Below, piece by piece: positions 31,895-41,317 of a DNA stretch of 56,435 bases. The stretch covers positions 1-56,435 of the forward strand of contig JAISHI010000028.1 of the NCBI GenBank assembly GCA_031262595.1, in the 5' to 3' direction. Source of the stretch: Christensenellaceae bacterium (GTDB taxonomy: Bacteria > Bacillota > Clostridia > Christensenellales > UBA1242). Position 1 is the stretch's first letter, and each line of letters starts with the position of its first letter. A program made the position numbers and the translations under genes. Under the pieces are notes generated by a model, which did not search any database, had not been told where the DNA came from, and saw nothing but the letters and a program-made list of their open reading frames with translations.

Positions 31895-32092
31895 CTATAT
31901 TAACTCCTCCGAGAGTAAGTTGAACTTTTCTTTTATAATTTGTAAGGAGCAATACCCCGGAAAGGATTTCCCAGCCAACCAGTTTGATATTTGGCTTTGC
32001 CGAACGCCGATTATATTTGATAGTTCCGCTTGGGTTAACCGCAAATCAGTCATTAGTTCGCGCAAACGTTTCGAAAAATAGAGTTTATCCAT
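31895..32092 (-). CDS. XRE-type HTH regulator, paralogue of 28320-28529
   Basis: LRLTQAELSNIIGVRQSQISNWLAG. Confidence 0.83.
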   Translation of the reverse strand: MDKLYFSKRLRELMTDLRLTQAELSNIIGVRQSQISNWLAGKSFPGYCSLQIIKEKFNLLSEELI

Positions 32093-32184
32093 AAGGCATA
32101 ATACATTTATAATTACAACTATGTCAACACATAATTTTAGAACTAAACGTATCCATCTCGCGTGTATTGATTATACTTGTAATA

Positions 32185-32436
32185 ATGGAACTATTGAATG
32201 TGCGAGAGGCTGTTGCTAAACGAATTAGCGAATTATTGAAAGAAAAGAAAATGACGCGGTATGCGCTCTCGCGCAAAGCTATAATAAATCAAGCGACATT
32301 GCATAACGTCATGATTGGCCCTTGCAAAAGCATAAACCTAAATACAATCTTCGTTTTAGCCGAGGCATTAGATATGACTATGGTCGAATTTTTCGACAGC
32401 CCGCTCTTCGATTACGAAAACATCGAAACGAATTAA
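32185..32436 (+). CDS. XRE-type HTH regulator
   Basis: MTRYALSRKAIINQATLHNVMIG...LNTIFVLAEALDMTMVEFF. Confidence 0.83.
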   Translation: MELLNVREAVAKRISELLKEKKMTRYALSRKAIINQATLHNVMIGPCKSINLNTIFVLAEALDMTMVEFFDSPLFDYENIETN

Positions 32437-32496
32437 GGCTAACGCGATTTCGCCACGCAGTATTGACTTTTTAGGTTAAATTAGTTATAGTTATGC

Positions 32497-32952
32497 ATGG
32501 ATATATTTAAAAACAACGGCGACGGCTTTTCTTTTGACGAGGAATTCGCGGAAAGCGTTAGAGGCATGAATTACGGCGCGATGCGGGAAGCTGCTGAGCA
32601 AGATGAAGACTATAAACATGAGACTCTTTATACCGCGGATATGCTTTTAAGGAAGTCTATACTTAAAGACACTAAATGGGATCTTAGAATTAAGCAGTTG
32701 GCTCTTCTCCCGGGTGTCGGTGGTGTTGTTGCCGCAGTCGCGGGTTATCCTGCCGAAGGCATAGGGTTGAGCGCGGCGAGCTTGGGGGTTGCGTTCGTCG
32801 TGCCACCAGTAGTTCAAGCTATCCGCCACCCCGAAATCATGAAGGAAAAGTTGCGTCATATCGCCAACCATACGGTCATCATGGCTAAGTCGCTAAGAAC
32901 TCCACATGAACCAGAATACGACGAAATAAAAGACCGCTACGTTCCGCGATAA
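32497..32952 (+). CDS. Uncharacterised 151-aa protein with two hydrophobic segments
   Basis: Promoter TTGACT-N17-TATAGT immediately upstream. Confidence 0.6.
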   Translation: MDIFKNNGDGFSFDEEFAESVRGMNYGAMREAAEQDEDYKHETLYTADMLLRKSILKDTKWDLRIKQLALLPGVGGVVAAVAGYPAEGIGLSAASLGVAFVVPPVVQAIRHPEIMKEKLRHIANHTVIMAKSLRTPHEPEYDEIKDRYVPR

Positions 32953-33004
32953 TACTTTCGATAAATAACAAAAAAGGCGCCCAAAACGCCTTTTTTAATG
33001 AGTT

Positions 33005-33838
33005 TTATGATTTTCCGCCGTAAATCAGCCCGACAACCCAAAGAACTAGGCGTTTCGGTAAAAGCCTGTTTAGGAAACAAAAGAGTTTGTATTTCGCGCC
33101 GATGATAATAAGCGGCGGCGATTTGCGTTTCGAGACAACGCGCCCGATAACTTCGCCGACGACGGAGGCGCTCATTCCGTTTTGCTCGTCTTTTTCCATA
33201 ACTTTAACGCTTTGCGCGATGCGCGCGCCGTAAAACTCCTCGCCCGCCTCGTTTTTCTTGCGGTTTTTAGTAAATCCGGATTTTATATCGCCGAGCATAA
33301 AAACCGTTATATCTATACCGAACGGTTTAACCTCGGTCGAGAGCCCTTCCGCAAAAGTTTGCAGCGCGGATTTTGACGCGGAATAGAAGGCTTGGAACGG
33401 CAGGGCGAAAACGCTCCCGCAACTCGAAATAAAGCCGATTTTCCCGAACCCTTGTTCGCGCATCTTCGCGATAACCGCTTGGCTCGCCCAAACTGCGCCG
33501 AAAAAGTTAACGTCGAGTTGACGCCTAATCTCGGCTTCGGTGTTAAACTCCGCCGCACCGGAAATTCCCATGCCGGCGTTATTTATAAGGACGTCGAGGC
33601 GCGTTTCCTTCGCGAAAAACTTAGTGAATGTCGCGTCAACGACCTCTTTCTTAGAAACGTCGCAAAAAACAAACTCTAAGCCCAAATTCTTATCCGCGGG
33701 TTCGTCCAACCCAAACGCATAGACCTTATAACCGCGTTTAATTAGCGACTTCGAGATTTCTAAGCCGATGCCGCTGCTTCCGCCCGTTATTATCGCGACT
33801 TTTTGCGTCGTTTCTTTAATTTCCTTTTGTTTCGTCAT
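33005..33838 (-). CDS. Short-chain dehydrogenase/reductase
   Basis: TGGSSGIGLEI; NNAGMG; YSASKSAL. Confidence 0.93.
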   Translation of the reverse strand: MTKQKEIKETTQKVAIITGGSSGIGLEISKSLIKRGYKVYAFGLDEPADKNLGLEFVFCDVSKKEVVDATFTKFFAKETRLDVLINNAGMGISGAAEFNTEAEIRRQLDVNFFGAVWASQAVIAKMREQGFGKIGFISSCGSVFALPFQAFYSASKSALQTFAEGLSTEVKPFGIDITVFMLGDIKSGFTKNRKKNEAGEEFYGARIAQSVKVMEKDEQNGMSASVVGEVIGRVVSKRKSPPLIIIGAKYKLFCFLNRLLPKRLVLWVVGLIYGGKS

Positions 33839-35024
33839 TTAAAAGCCCTAATTCCTTAAAAACTTTTCCGATTTTCGCGAGCGCGCGGTCGATAAGTTCC
33901 TCGGTGTGCGTCGCCATATAACTCGTGCGGATTAAGCACTCCCCCTCCGGCGTCGCTGGCGGAAACACAGGGTTAACGTAAACGCCTTCCTCGAAAAGCG
34001 CCTTACAAACCGCGAGCGTGCGCTCCATTTCGTAGGTGTAAATCGGGATAATAGGGATAATGTCGTCGGCGGAACGGTATTTAATCCCGAGTTTGTCGAG
34101 CCCGCGGCGCATATATTGCGAGATATGGCGCAAATTTTTCGTTCGGCTGTCATCGCGCATAAGAATTTCGAGCGCCTTTGTTGTGCAAGCGATGTTTGAC
34201 GGCGGAATCGATGCGCAAAAGATATATGGGCGCGAGGTATGGCGAATAAATTCCGCAACCTCCGCCGAACAAGCGCAAAATCCGCCCATAGACGCGAGCG
34301 ACTTCGAAAACGTTCCCATGATAATGTCAACCTTGTCGGTTAACCCAAAATGGTCGGCGGTTCCGCGCCCGTGGTCGCCCAAAACGCCGAACCCATGCGC
34401 ATCGTCAACCATAACCCGCGCGTTGTATTTCTCCGCGAGCGCAACAATTTCCGGCAACTTCGCGATATCGCCGCTCATCGAGAAAACGCCGTCAGTTACG
34501 ATTAACTTGCCCTTATCCTCCGGCGCGACCGCGAGCTTCGCTTCGAGTTCTTCCATGTTCGCGTGCTCATAGCGTTCGAGTTTCGCATAACTTAAACGGC
34601 AACCGTCATAAATCGACGCGTGGTTTTCCTTGTCGCAAAAAATTATGTCGTTGCGCCCCGCGATTGCGGAAAGTATGCCGAGGTTCGTTTGGAAACCCGT
34701 GCCGAACGTTATAACGTCGTCTTTATGTAAAAATTCGGCTAACATTTTCTCAAATTTCGTATGCGCAACGAGCGTTCCGTTTAAAAATCTCGACCCCGAG
34801 CAACCCGAACCAAACTCATCGAGCGCCTTTTTGCCGGCTTCGATAACTTCTTCGTTGCAAGTCAACCCCAAATAGTTATTCGAGCCAATCATAATAAGGT
34901 CGCGCCCGCTCATCTTAACCTCGGTATTTTGCATCGTTTCAAGCTCGTGGAAATAAGGGTATAACCCCGCCTCTTTCATTTCTCTCGAAAGAGTAAAATC
35001 ACTACATTTTTTAAATAAGTCCAT
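33816..35024 (-). CDS. Alpha-oxoamine synthase (BioF/KBL-like aminotransferase)
   Basis: DDAHGFGVLGDHGRGT; GTFSKSLASMGGF. Confidence 0.92.
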   Translation of the reverse strand: MDLFKKCSDFTLSREMKEAGLYPYFHELETMQNTEVKMSGRDLIMIGSNNYLGLTCNEEVIEAGKKALDEFGSGCSGSRFLNGTLVAHTKFEKMLAEFLHKDDVITFGTGFQTNLGILSAIAGRNDIIFCDKENHASIYDGCRLSYAKLERYEHANMEELEAKLAVAPEDKGKLIVTDGVFSMSGDIAKLPEIVALAEKYNARVMVDDAHGFGVLGDHGRGTADHFGLTDKVDIIMGTFSKSLASMGGFCACSAEVAEFIRHTSRPYIFCASIPPSNIACTTKALEILMRDDSRTKNLRHISQYMRRGLDKLGIKYRSADDIIPIIPIYTYEMERTLAVCKALFEEGVYVNPVFPPATPEGECLIRTSYMATHTEELIDRALAKIGKVFKELGLLNDETKGN

Positions 35025-35087
35025 GAAGAACTATACAACGCGTGTCGAATTTTGGCAAACGGTAATCTTGAACGCCTGCTTAAACGC

Positions 35088-35657
35088 TTACTTAAACTCC
35101 CATTTAAAGATATGGCAATTCGGGCAGTCGCGATTAAACTCGCTGTAATCGTTGTCTTTCGGCTCGCCCTCGAAATAACCGCGCAAAACCATTCCTGAGG
35201 TTTGATGCCCAACGATTAGAATATCCTCGCCGTGATAGGTCTTTTTTAGTTCGTCAAGGAACTCGTAAACCATTGGCTTGTAATTCTTAACTAAATCCTC
35301 GAACATTTCTTTATTATTATCCGCTTTGTATTTTTCCCATTGTTGCGCGTCCGTCATTCCGTCCGGGCATTGCCATTCGCGCAACCGCTCGTCGATAATC
35401 GGCTCTAACTCTAAACCCAAAGTTCTCAAAATTATCTCACAAGTTTCCCGCGCCCTCAAAAACGGGCTGCAATAAACCTTATCGAACTTTATGCCTTTAA
35501 AATTCTCGGCGGCGGCCTTCGCTTGCTCTTTCCCAACTTCCGTAATTTTCGTATTGCGATCCGCTATCCGCCTATTTACATAGGTTTCGGGATTATAATC
35601 GGGCTGCTTAAAACGAACGTTGCGCTCGCTCTGCCCGTGCCTAATATAATAGATCAT
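35088..35657 (-). CDS. Histidine phosphatase family protein
   Basis: IYYIRHGQSERN; SPFLRARETCEI; GHQTSGM. Confidence 0.92.
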   Translation of the reverse strand: MIYYIRHGQSERNVRFKQPDYNPETYVNRRIADRNTKITEVGKEQAKAAAENFKGIKFDKVYCSPFLRARETCEIILRTLGLELEPIIDERLREWQCPDGMTDAQQWEKYKADNNKEMFEDLVKNYKPMVYEFLDELKKTYHGEDILIVGHQTSGMVLRGYFEGEPKDNDYSEFNRDCPNCHIFKWEFK

Positions 35658-35758
35658 ATTTTAAGTTTACTCTAACAATCGAGCAAATCAAAACTAAAAT
35701 TTAGTGAATAAATGAAAAAGTGAAGAGTGAAAAGTTAAAAAATCCCCATTTGGGGATT

Positions 35759-35811
35759 TTTTGGTAGGGCTAAGTGGACTTGAACCACTGACCCCCGCCT
35801 TATCAGAGCGG
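35759..35811. repeat. attL: 53-bp duplicate of tRNA-Ile 3' end
   Basis: Identical by eye to 42884-42936 (TTTTGGTAGGGCTAAGTGGACTTGAACCACTGACCCCCGCCTTATCAGAGCGG). Confidence 0.93.
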
Positions 35812-35915
35812 GTGGCAAGAGTAAAGATATAAACCCTAAATAATAGCGGAAATGCTTATATTTATTGGTTAAAACAAGTATATAGAAAGGCGACTATCAT
35901 AAAGTTAAATAAAAT

Positions 35916-35938
35916 TTGGACCTTATTTTGGACCTTAT
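35916..35938 (+). repeat. Left arm-type site pair (2x TTGGACCTTAT)
   Basis: TTGGACCTTAT at 35916-35926 and 35928-35938; the same motif pair occurs at the right end. Confidence 0.75.
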
Positions 35939-36197
35939 GGGTTATTTTTTGACAGTTTGCCCGTCTAAAACTGCCTATTTCTGTCTATGTCGCTTGTGGT
36001 GGAAATGTGTGGTTTTTGGGAAGCCGCCCTTAAGTTTATATATAAAATATAATAATAGAAAATTTATGATAGTTAGAATTGGAGAAGATAAAATGAAGAG
36101 TAATTATGAAAATTTAGTTGAGAATCTGTTTGAGAATACAAGTAGAGAAACCTTTGAAAGGTTAAAAAATAAAATATGGAAAAAGGAGAAAATTAAA

Positions 36198-37034
36198 ATG
36201 ACAATTTATGGTGATAAAGCCGAGATAAAGACAAGGCGAACCAACAAAATGCCGAGGGTTAGAAATATTGGCGGCGGTGAGTATGTGGTTTTGAGTAGCG
36301 GCGAGATAAAAAAATACAAGAAAAATAAGAATCGCGGCGACAATGAGTTCAATCTAAGGAAAACTAATGAGCGAATAAAGCAAGTTGCAATGACGAACAC
36401 GAAAAGCCTTAATAAAATTTTATTTATGACGCCGTCTTATAACGGAGACTATAACGATAGAAAGAATGATATAAGTAGGTTAAAGCAAGACGGCAAATAT
36501 TTAATCAAAAAGTTAAGAGAGCGATATAAAGACGAGTTTGGGCAGTTAGAGTATATGGCGGTTACAGAGCCCTATGAGAACGGCGGATACCACCAACACT
36601 ATATTTTATTTTTTAATGAATCCCCTACTAAGGTTTTTATAGATTGGAAAGAAGTCGAAGAGTTATGGGGGTATGGCAATGTTGCAATGGGACAACCAAT
36701 AAATAAAGAACAAGTATATAGATATCTCGCGCCGTATGACGCAAAGGGCGGCGACAGCGACCAAGAGAAAATGGGAAAGAAATATGGCCGCCAAATGGCA
36801 ATGCCGAGCGGAACGCGCATCGTAGATATGTCGCGTGGGCTCGAAAAGCCAAGAGAAGTTATTTTAACCTATTGGGAAGCCGAACAAGAGTTGCAGAAAG
36901 AAAAATTTGATATCGCCTCCCCCGAACAAAGCCAATGGGTAAATAAAATTAAAGACAATAATGGCGACCCTGTTATGAGTTTTATGACAATCAAAAATGA
37001 ATATGAAAAGATAATAAGGCGTCAATTTAATTGA
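36198..37034 (+). CDS. HUH-type rolling-circle replication initiator (Rep)
   Basis: YMAVTEPYENGGYHQHYILFF (HxH) and QVYRYLAPYDAKG (Tyr motif); strong SD AAAAAGGAG before ATG 36198. In-frame ORF extends upstream (ATG 36093). Confidence 0.72.
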   Translation: MTIYGDKAEIKTRRTNKMPRVRNIGGGEYVVLSSGEIKKYKKNKNRGDNEFNLRKTNERIKQVAMTNTKSLNKILFMTPSYNGDYNDRKNDISRLKQDGKYLIKKLRERYKDEFGQLEYMAVTEPYENGGYHQHYILFFNESPTKVFIDWKEVEELWGYGNVAMGQPINKEQVYRYLAPYDAKGGDSDQEKMGKKYGRQMAMPSGTRIVDMSRGLEKPREVILTYWEAEQELQKEKFDIASPEQSQWVNKIKDNNGDPVMSFMTIKNEYEKIIRRQFN

Positions 37035-37075
37035 TCCTTGTAGAGAAAAATAAATAGAATTTATGGAGTTTAAAA

Positions 37076-37666
37076 ATGAACAAAGAAAAACAAAAAGCAA
37101 TGATAAATTTAGTTTTAGAGGACAAGATAGATACAAGATATTTACAAAGGCAATTATTTATTGGGTATGAAAAAGCCTTGTTATTGGCGAACGCAATGAT
37201 TGAGTATGGCGCGGTGAGTGCGGAAGGGTTTGTCGCAAAGAAACAAATGGAAAGGTTTATAGTGCCAATGCTAAAACTATGCGAAACCGATTTTATTTTA
37301 ATGCATTATGAAAAGAATATGACAGTTTTTCAAAGGGTGATTGACGGCGCATACAGCGGCGCGTTGCGCTTGGGGAGACAACATAAGGACGATTTTATGG
37401 AGCGTGTGCGCGAGTTTGTCGGCGATTGCGAACTTATGATATTGGCGGCGAGTGTCGCGGAAATTGTAAAGATTTTAATGCCCGATTTTGGGAGTTTAAC
37501 TATGGAGGAGTTGGCGGAGGAATTGGGTTTACCCGCCGTTGACGAGATAAGCGCGATTGTAGAGATATTTAAATATTTTCAATGCCTATGGGGTGCAACA
37601 AAATTTAACAACAGCGAGCCAATAGAGTTAAATAATCCAGTAAAAATGAGTGCCCGAAATGCTTGA
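37076..37666 (+). CDS. FtsK-gamma-like winged-helix protein
   Basis: DTRYLQRQLFIGYEKALLLANAMIEYGAVS resembles the FtsK gamma consensus (StSlLQRrfriGYnRAarlmD.mE..GiV). Confidence 0.65.
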   Translation: MNKEKQKAMINLVLEDKIDTRYLQRQLFIGYEKALLLANAMIEYGAVSAEGFVAKKQMERFIVPMLKLCETDFILMHYEKNMTVFQRVIDGAYSGALRLGRQHKDDFMERVREFVGDCELMILAASVAEIVKILMPDFGSLTMEELAEELGLPAVDEISAIVEIFKYFQCLWGATKFNNSEPIELNNPVKMSARNA

Positions 37667-37674
37667 TTAGTGCT

Positions 37675-37830
37675 AATATGACCACTGCCGAGCCGAGAAT
37701 CGCCATATTCGTGAGGTCACGAAAACAGTAGCTGCGGACGAGCGAGCTTGGGATTTACTGACGTCAATAAGTCCTAAAAAGAACGGACAATAGACGAATA
37801 ATTATATGAAGTGGCGGTTAGAGCAATAAC
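37675..37830. ncRNA. Structured non-coding segment (candidate RNA or replication origin) ending in a terminator hairpin
   Basis: CGTG-AGGT-CACG; GGATTTA-N10-TAAGTCC; GTCC-N10-GGAC; GCGGTTA-GAGCAA-TAACCGC-TTTTTT. No ORF. Confidence 0.45.
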
Positions 37831-37837
37831 CGCTTTT

Positions 37838-38149
37838 TTATTTGACCTTTAATAAGTCAATGGCGAGTTGTTTTCTATCCGGAGTGGCGGATTTTAATAA
37901 AGTTAATAACTCCTTGTCCGTTTTATAGTCCGCGATATTATCATAAAACAGCTCTTGAAAGTTTGAATTGACAGCCTCCAAAATTTCAATCATTGTCTCG
38001 AAACTTGGGGCAAACGACTTGTCGCTTTCTAGTTTGTGGCAATAGCCTTCTGCCTTACCGATTCGCAACGACAATTTTCGAGCCGAGAGATTCGCGCGAT
38101 TTCTTAAGTAAGCAATCCTATTTACTAGTTCGTTAACATTAAATTCCAT
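37838..38149 (-). CDS. XRE-type HTH regulator
   Basis: NLSARKLSLRIGKAEGYCHKLESDKSFAPSFETMIEI. Confidence 0.78.
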   Translation of the reverse strand: MEFNVNELVNRIAYLRNRANLSARKLSLRIGKAEGYCHKLESDKSFAPSFETMIEILEAVNSNFQELFYDNIADYKTDKELLTLLKSATPDRKQLAIDLLKVK

Positions 38150-38279
38150 AATTGGAGTTTATAAAACAGCCAAATAGAAACCTGTCCCGTGATATAACCA
38201 AAATATCCACTAACAAAATAAAATATAGAGTTATACGATATATTGTTGATTTTTGTCGAGTGATACTCTATTATTAAGT

Positions 38280-39992
38280 ATGTTAAGAGTGAGAAATTTA
38301 TTTGTAGTGTCGTTTATGCTATTGGCAACATTTTTTTTGACGGCTTGCGGAACAGATAAGTCTTATTCAACCTCCTCTTGGAGTAGTAGTGAAGAGTATA
38401 TTTATGATCAAATTTCAGTAACCTCCTATCTAGATACAGCTTTAGGCTTTCAAATTAGTATTCTTGATATTAAAATTGGTATTGGTAAAGCCGTTATCGA
38501 GTATGATGCTCGTAGGCTATTTCGTGAATATAGTGACGACTGTAAAATTATGCTATACAAACTTACTGCGCCAACAGCAACGACAACGATAGCTGATATA
38601 ACTTTAGAGTATTTATACACACTCAATACCACAAAGCAAGAGGAAGAAATAACGCAATCTGGTGATTATATATTGAAATTTTTTGATAATAGCTATAGTT
38701 TGGTAGCAGAAGAAGCATTTACAATCGAGCCCGCAGAATTGGAAGACTATTTTGAAATCACTACTACGGGCTCCGAGCTCACAGTGCAATATTTTCCAGG
38801 ACTATACTCTTTTTTAGGAGGAACGTGTGCGATAGAATTAAGACCAACCAACCCTGAGAGTTCTAGTTTTCACGTAGAGCCCATACAAAGTGACGACCGC
38901 GGCGGAGGCTTTACTATTGGCGGTGCTGTTAGCAACTGCAATTTTTCAATTATTGCAAATCACGGCAGCCGCAACGCCGCTATTGTTTATGATATTCCCC
39001 TTTTCGGTGGCAACTCAAAAACAGGTGGCAATGTGGGCGGTAACACAATAGATCCTAATGCCTTATATCAAATAATAATTGCTGCCGTGATAATTTTATT
39101 AAATATACTATTTATGATTTTATCTTTACGAGCTTGGAGGAAAAAGGTAAAAACACTTTTATATACGGTGCCAAGAACAACCGAACAAATGCAATTGTTT
39201 TTAGAATCCAAATCATATGCAAAATTTGATAAGAGAACTAAAAAATACAAGGCATATATGTTGTCCTTACTCGTGGTAAGTATGGGCTTGTCCGCGGTGG
39301 GAATTATACTTGGCTTGTTGTTTGTGCCTATGGGGTTAACAATCCTTACTGTAATAAGTGGAATGATTTGTTCTTGGTTTATTTTTGCAACTTTTGTTTC
39401 AGGATCAAAAAAGTTCGTTATTGATCGTGGCGAATGTCTTATTTGCGGTGGAAATGCTGATATAACTGACGTTAAGTTTCTAAGAACTGATAAACAAACG
39501 CGAGAAGTTGCAAGAGACGCAGCTCTTAAAAAAGTTTTAGGCAATAACGAGCGCATCGTAAGCACAACGCAGCGATATGAGAAACCTAAATATGGCAACC
39601 TCCCCGCTAAACTTGTTGTGTATGACCTTATTGAAACTATAAACGAAATGTATGAAGTAAGTTATAAGTGCAACCAATGCGGCGAAATTTGGAAAGCCGA
39701 AGAGGCGCGAAACGATAGACCGCCAGAGATAACCTCGGCAGGTGAAAACAATGAGGCAAAAACGAAAAGCGAAGAAACAAAACCTATCGAAATTATTGAT
39801 AACTCTAAATATGTTTTTTGCGTGGAGTGCGGAAAGAAAAATAAATTAACCAACAGTAAATGCGACAGTTGCGGCAACGCTTTAATAAAACCAATATCGA
39901 TTAAAACAATATTTTGTGCCTATTGCGGAGCAAAGAATAATTTCGATAAGGAGGTTTGTGAAGAGTGTCATAAAGAATTATTAAAGAAGTAG
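38280..39992 (+). CDS. Lipoprotein with three TM helices and C-terminal zinc ribbons
   Basis: Signal and lipobox LATFFLTAC; TMs near residues 270-370; CLICGG, CNQCGE, CVECGKKNKLTNSKCDSCG, CAYCGAKNNFDKEVCEEC. Confidence 0.78.
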   Translation: MLRVRNLFVVSFMLLATFFLTACGTDKSYSTSSWSSSEEYIYDQISVTSYLDTALGFQISILDIKIGIGKAVIEYDARRLFREYSDDCKIMLYKLTAPTATTTIADITLEYLYTLNTTKQEEEITQSGDYILKFFDNSYSLVAEEAFTIEPAELEDYFEITTTGSELTVQYFPGLYSFLGGTCAIELRPTNPESSSFHVEPIQSDDRGGGFTIGGAVSNCNFSIIANHGSRNAAIVYDIPLFGGNSKTGGNVGGNTIDPNALYQIIIAAVIILLNILFMILSLRAWRKKVKTLLYTVPRTTEQMQLFLESKSYAKFDKRTKKYKAYMLSLLVVSMGLSAVGIILGLLFVPMGLTILTVISGMICSWFIFATFVSGSKKFVIDRGECLICGGNADITDVKFLRTDKQTREVARDAALKKVLGNNERIVSTTQRYEKPKYGNLPAKLVVYDLIETINEMYEVSYKCNQCGEIWKAEEARNDRPPEITSAGENNEAKTKSEETKPIEIIDNSKYVFCVECGKKNKLTNSKCDSCGNALIKPISIKTIFCAYCGAKNNFDKEVCEECHKELLKK

Positions 39993-40059
39993 TCTAGTTT
40001 AAGTAGATAAAGGAAAAACAAAAACACGAAATTTAAAAACAATAAAAGGAAAAATAAAA

Positions 40060-40335
40060 ATGGGCGGAGACGAACAAATAAAAGATTGGGACTATAAAGA
40101 CACAGCGATAGAAATATTAAAAGGGTGGAATTTAATTGGTTATTGTGAAATGCACGGAGTAACCATAGATAATGGTTATAGAAGCAATGACCCTGAAGTA
40201 TATAAAAAAGTGGTTTATTCTTTTAAGAAAAAATACCCAAATGAAGATTTGGGGTTGTTTAAAGATAAGGTAAAAGAAGTTTTAGATGAAACTGCAGTAA
40301 GTTGCCCTGCATGCGATTCAATATTGGCAGACTAA
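40060..40335 (+). CDS. Small hypothetical protein
   Basis: SD-like AAAAGGAAAA; 91 aa with C-terminal CPAC. Confidence 0.5.
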   Translation: MGGDEQIKDWDYKDTAIEILKGWNLIGYCEMHGVTIDNGYRSNDPEVYKKVVYSFKKKYPNEDLGLFKDKVKEVLDETAVSCPACDSILAD

Positions 40336-40402
40336 TTTCGCTTCCCAGCTCGAAACTTTTATGATATTGTCCCGGTCCCGGAATTAAAGGAGCCGGTAGA
40401 TA

Positions 40403-40579
40403 ATGGAAAAAATATTTGAAGAAGGCGAAGAACCGAAAAGCAAGGAAAAGGAATTTGAAGAGTTGCTGATAATGCTTTTGGAGGAATTGTTTTGCAGGCA
40501 GATACACAATAGGTTAGAGTTGGCGATTCAAACCTTTGACGTCGCGGAATTAAGAAAAATCTTTTTAGAAAGCCAATAA
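40403..40579 (+). CDS. Small acidic protein (58 aa), below ORF-track cutoff
   Basis: MEKIFEEGEEPKSKEKEFEELLIMLLEELFCRQIHNRLELAIQTFDVAELRKIFLESQ*. Confidence 0.45.
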   Translation: MEKIFEEGEEPKSKEKEFEELLIMLLEELFCRQIHNRLELAIQTFDVAELRKIFLESQ

Positions 40580-40694
40580 TCGCCACCAGAAGCCACCGGA
40601 GGCACCGCCAGCCGCTAGCTGCCCTTTTCCCGAGTAAGTTATAGTGAAATGAAAGAATCGCCCAGATTGGCAACCAGAGCCCTAGAATCGATCA

Positions 40695-41057
40695 CTAGCC
40701 CTTTGGGGTGAATACTGAATAGAAGGAATCTTTGCCGCCGTTAAGTTGATAGAAAGCCGCTAAAAGATTTAGGCACAGTTTGAAGCCTGTCATATCTTTG
40801 TTCGCGCCGTTGAGATAGTTAGCAAGAACGTTTTTAGAGATATTGATTTTTTGCGAAAATGCCTTTTGCGAGAATTTAATTTTTTTATTTTTAAGTATAG
40901 AAAGTTGTGCATCATACCACCGAATAAAGTCAGTAACCTCAATTGGCGAGAAATCGTCCAAGGTTGGGGTTTTTTCATTTTTTATAGGGCGCTCAGTCGG
41001 ATCGAGATAAAAATCTTCTGCCTCCGATTCCTCAAAAAATACTTCAAATTCATACAT
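40695..41057 (-). CDS. HTH regulator
   Basis: IKFSQKAFSQKINISKNVLANYLNGANKDMTGFKLCLNLLAAF. Confidence 0.7.
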   Translation of the reverse strand: MYEFEVFFEESEAEDFYLDPTERPIKNEKTPTLDDFSPIEVTDFIRWYDAQLSILKNKKIKFSQKAFSQKINISKNVLANYLNGANKDMTGFKLCLNLLAAFYQLNGGKDSFYSVFTPKG

Positions 41058-41317
41058 AATTTTAATTATACAATAAAATAAATCCCTTGTATATGGGATT
41101 TTTTGTCAATTTGTCCAAAAAACTCCAAAAATAGAACTTCCAAACTGACTATTAAGCTAGACGGAGGTATTGCAATGAATAGCAGCTAATTAGTTGACAA
41201 CAAGCAGGACTAGAGGTATTCCAGGGACCTGAAATTTTGGAAGGAGAAAAAAAATGATATTAAAGAAAAATGTGCAATATTTGGGGATTAGCACGATAGG
41301 AAGTAGAGAAGAAGATT

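Noticed and set aside
35763-35811. tRNA-Ile-like sequence at the left end of the element
   Set aside because: Only the 3' half is present (no 5' acceptor or D arm); interpreted as attL, not a functional tRNA.
37675-37830. Known riboswitch class
   Set aside because: I could not match conserved cores of GEMM, ydaO or ykkC types; left as unassigned structured region.
39068-39598. 176-aa minus-strand ORF inside the lipoprotein gene
   Set aside because: Shadow of the zinc-ribbon/TM coding frame.
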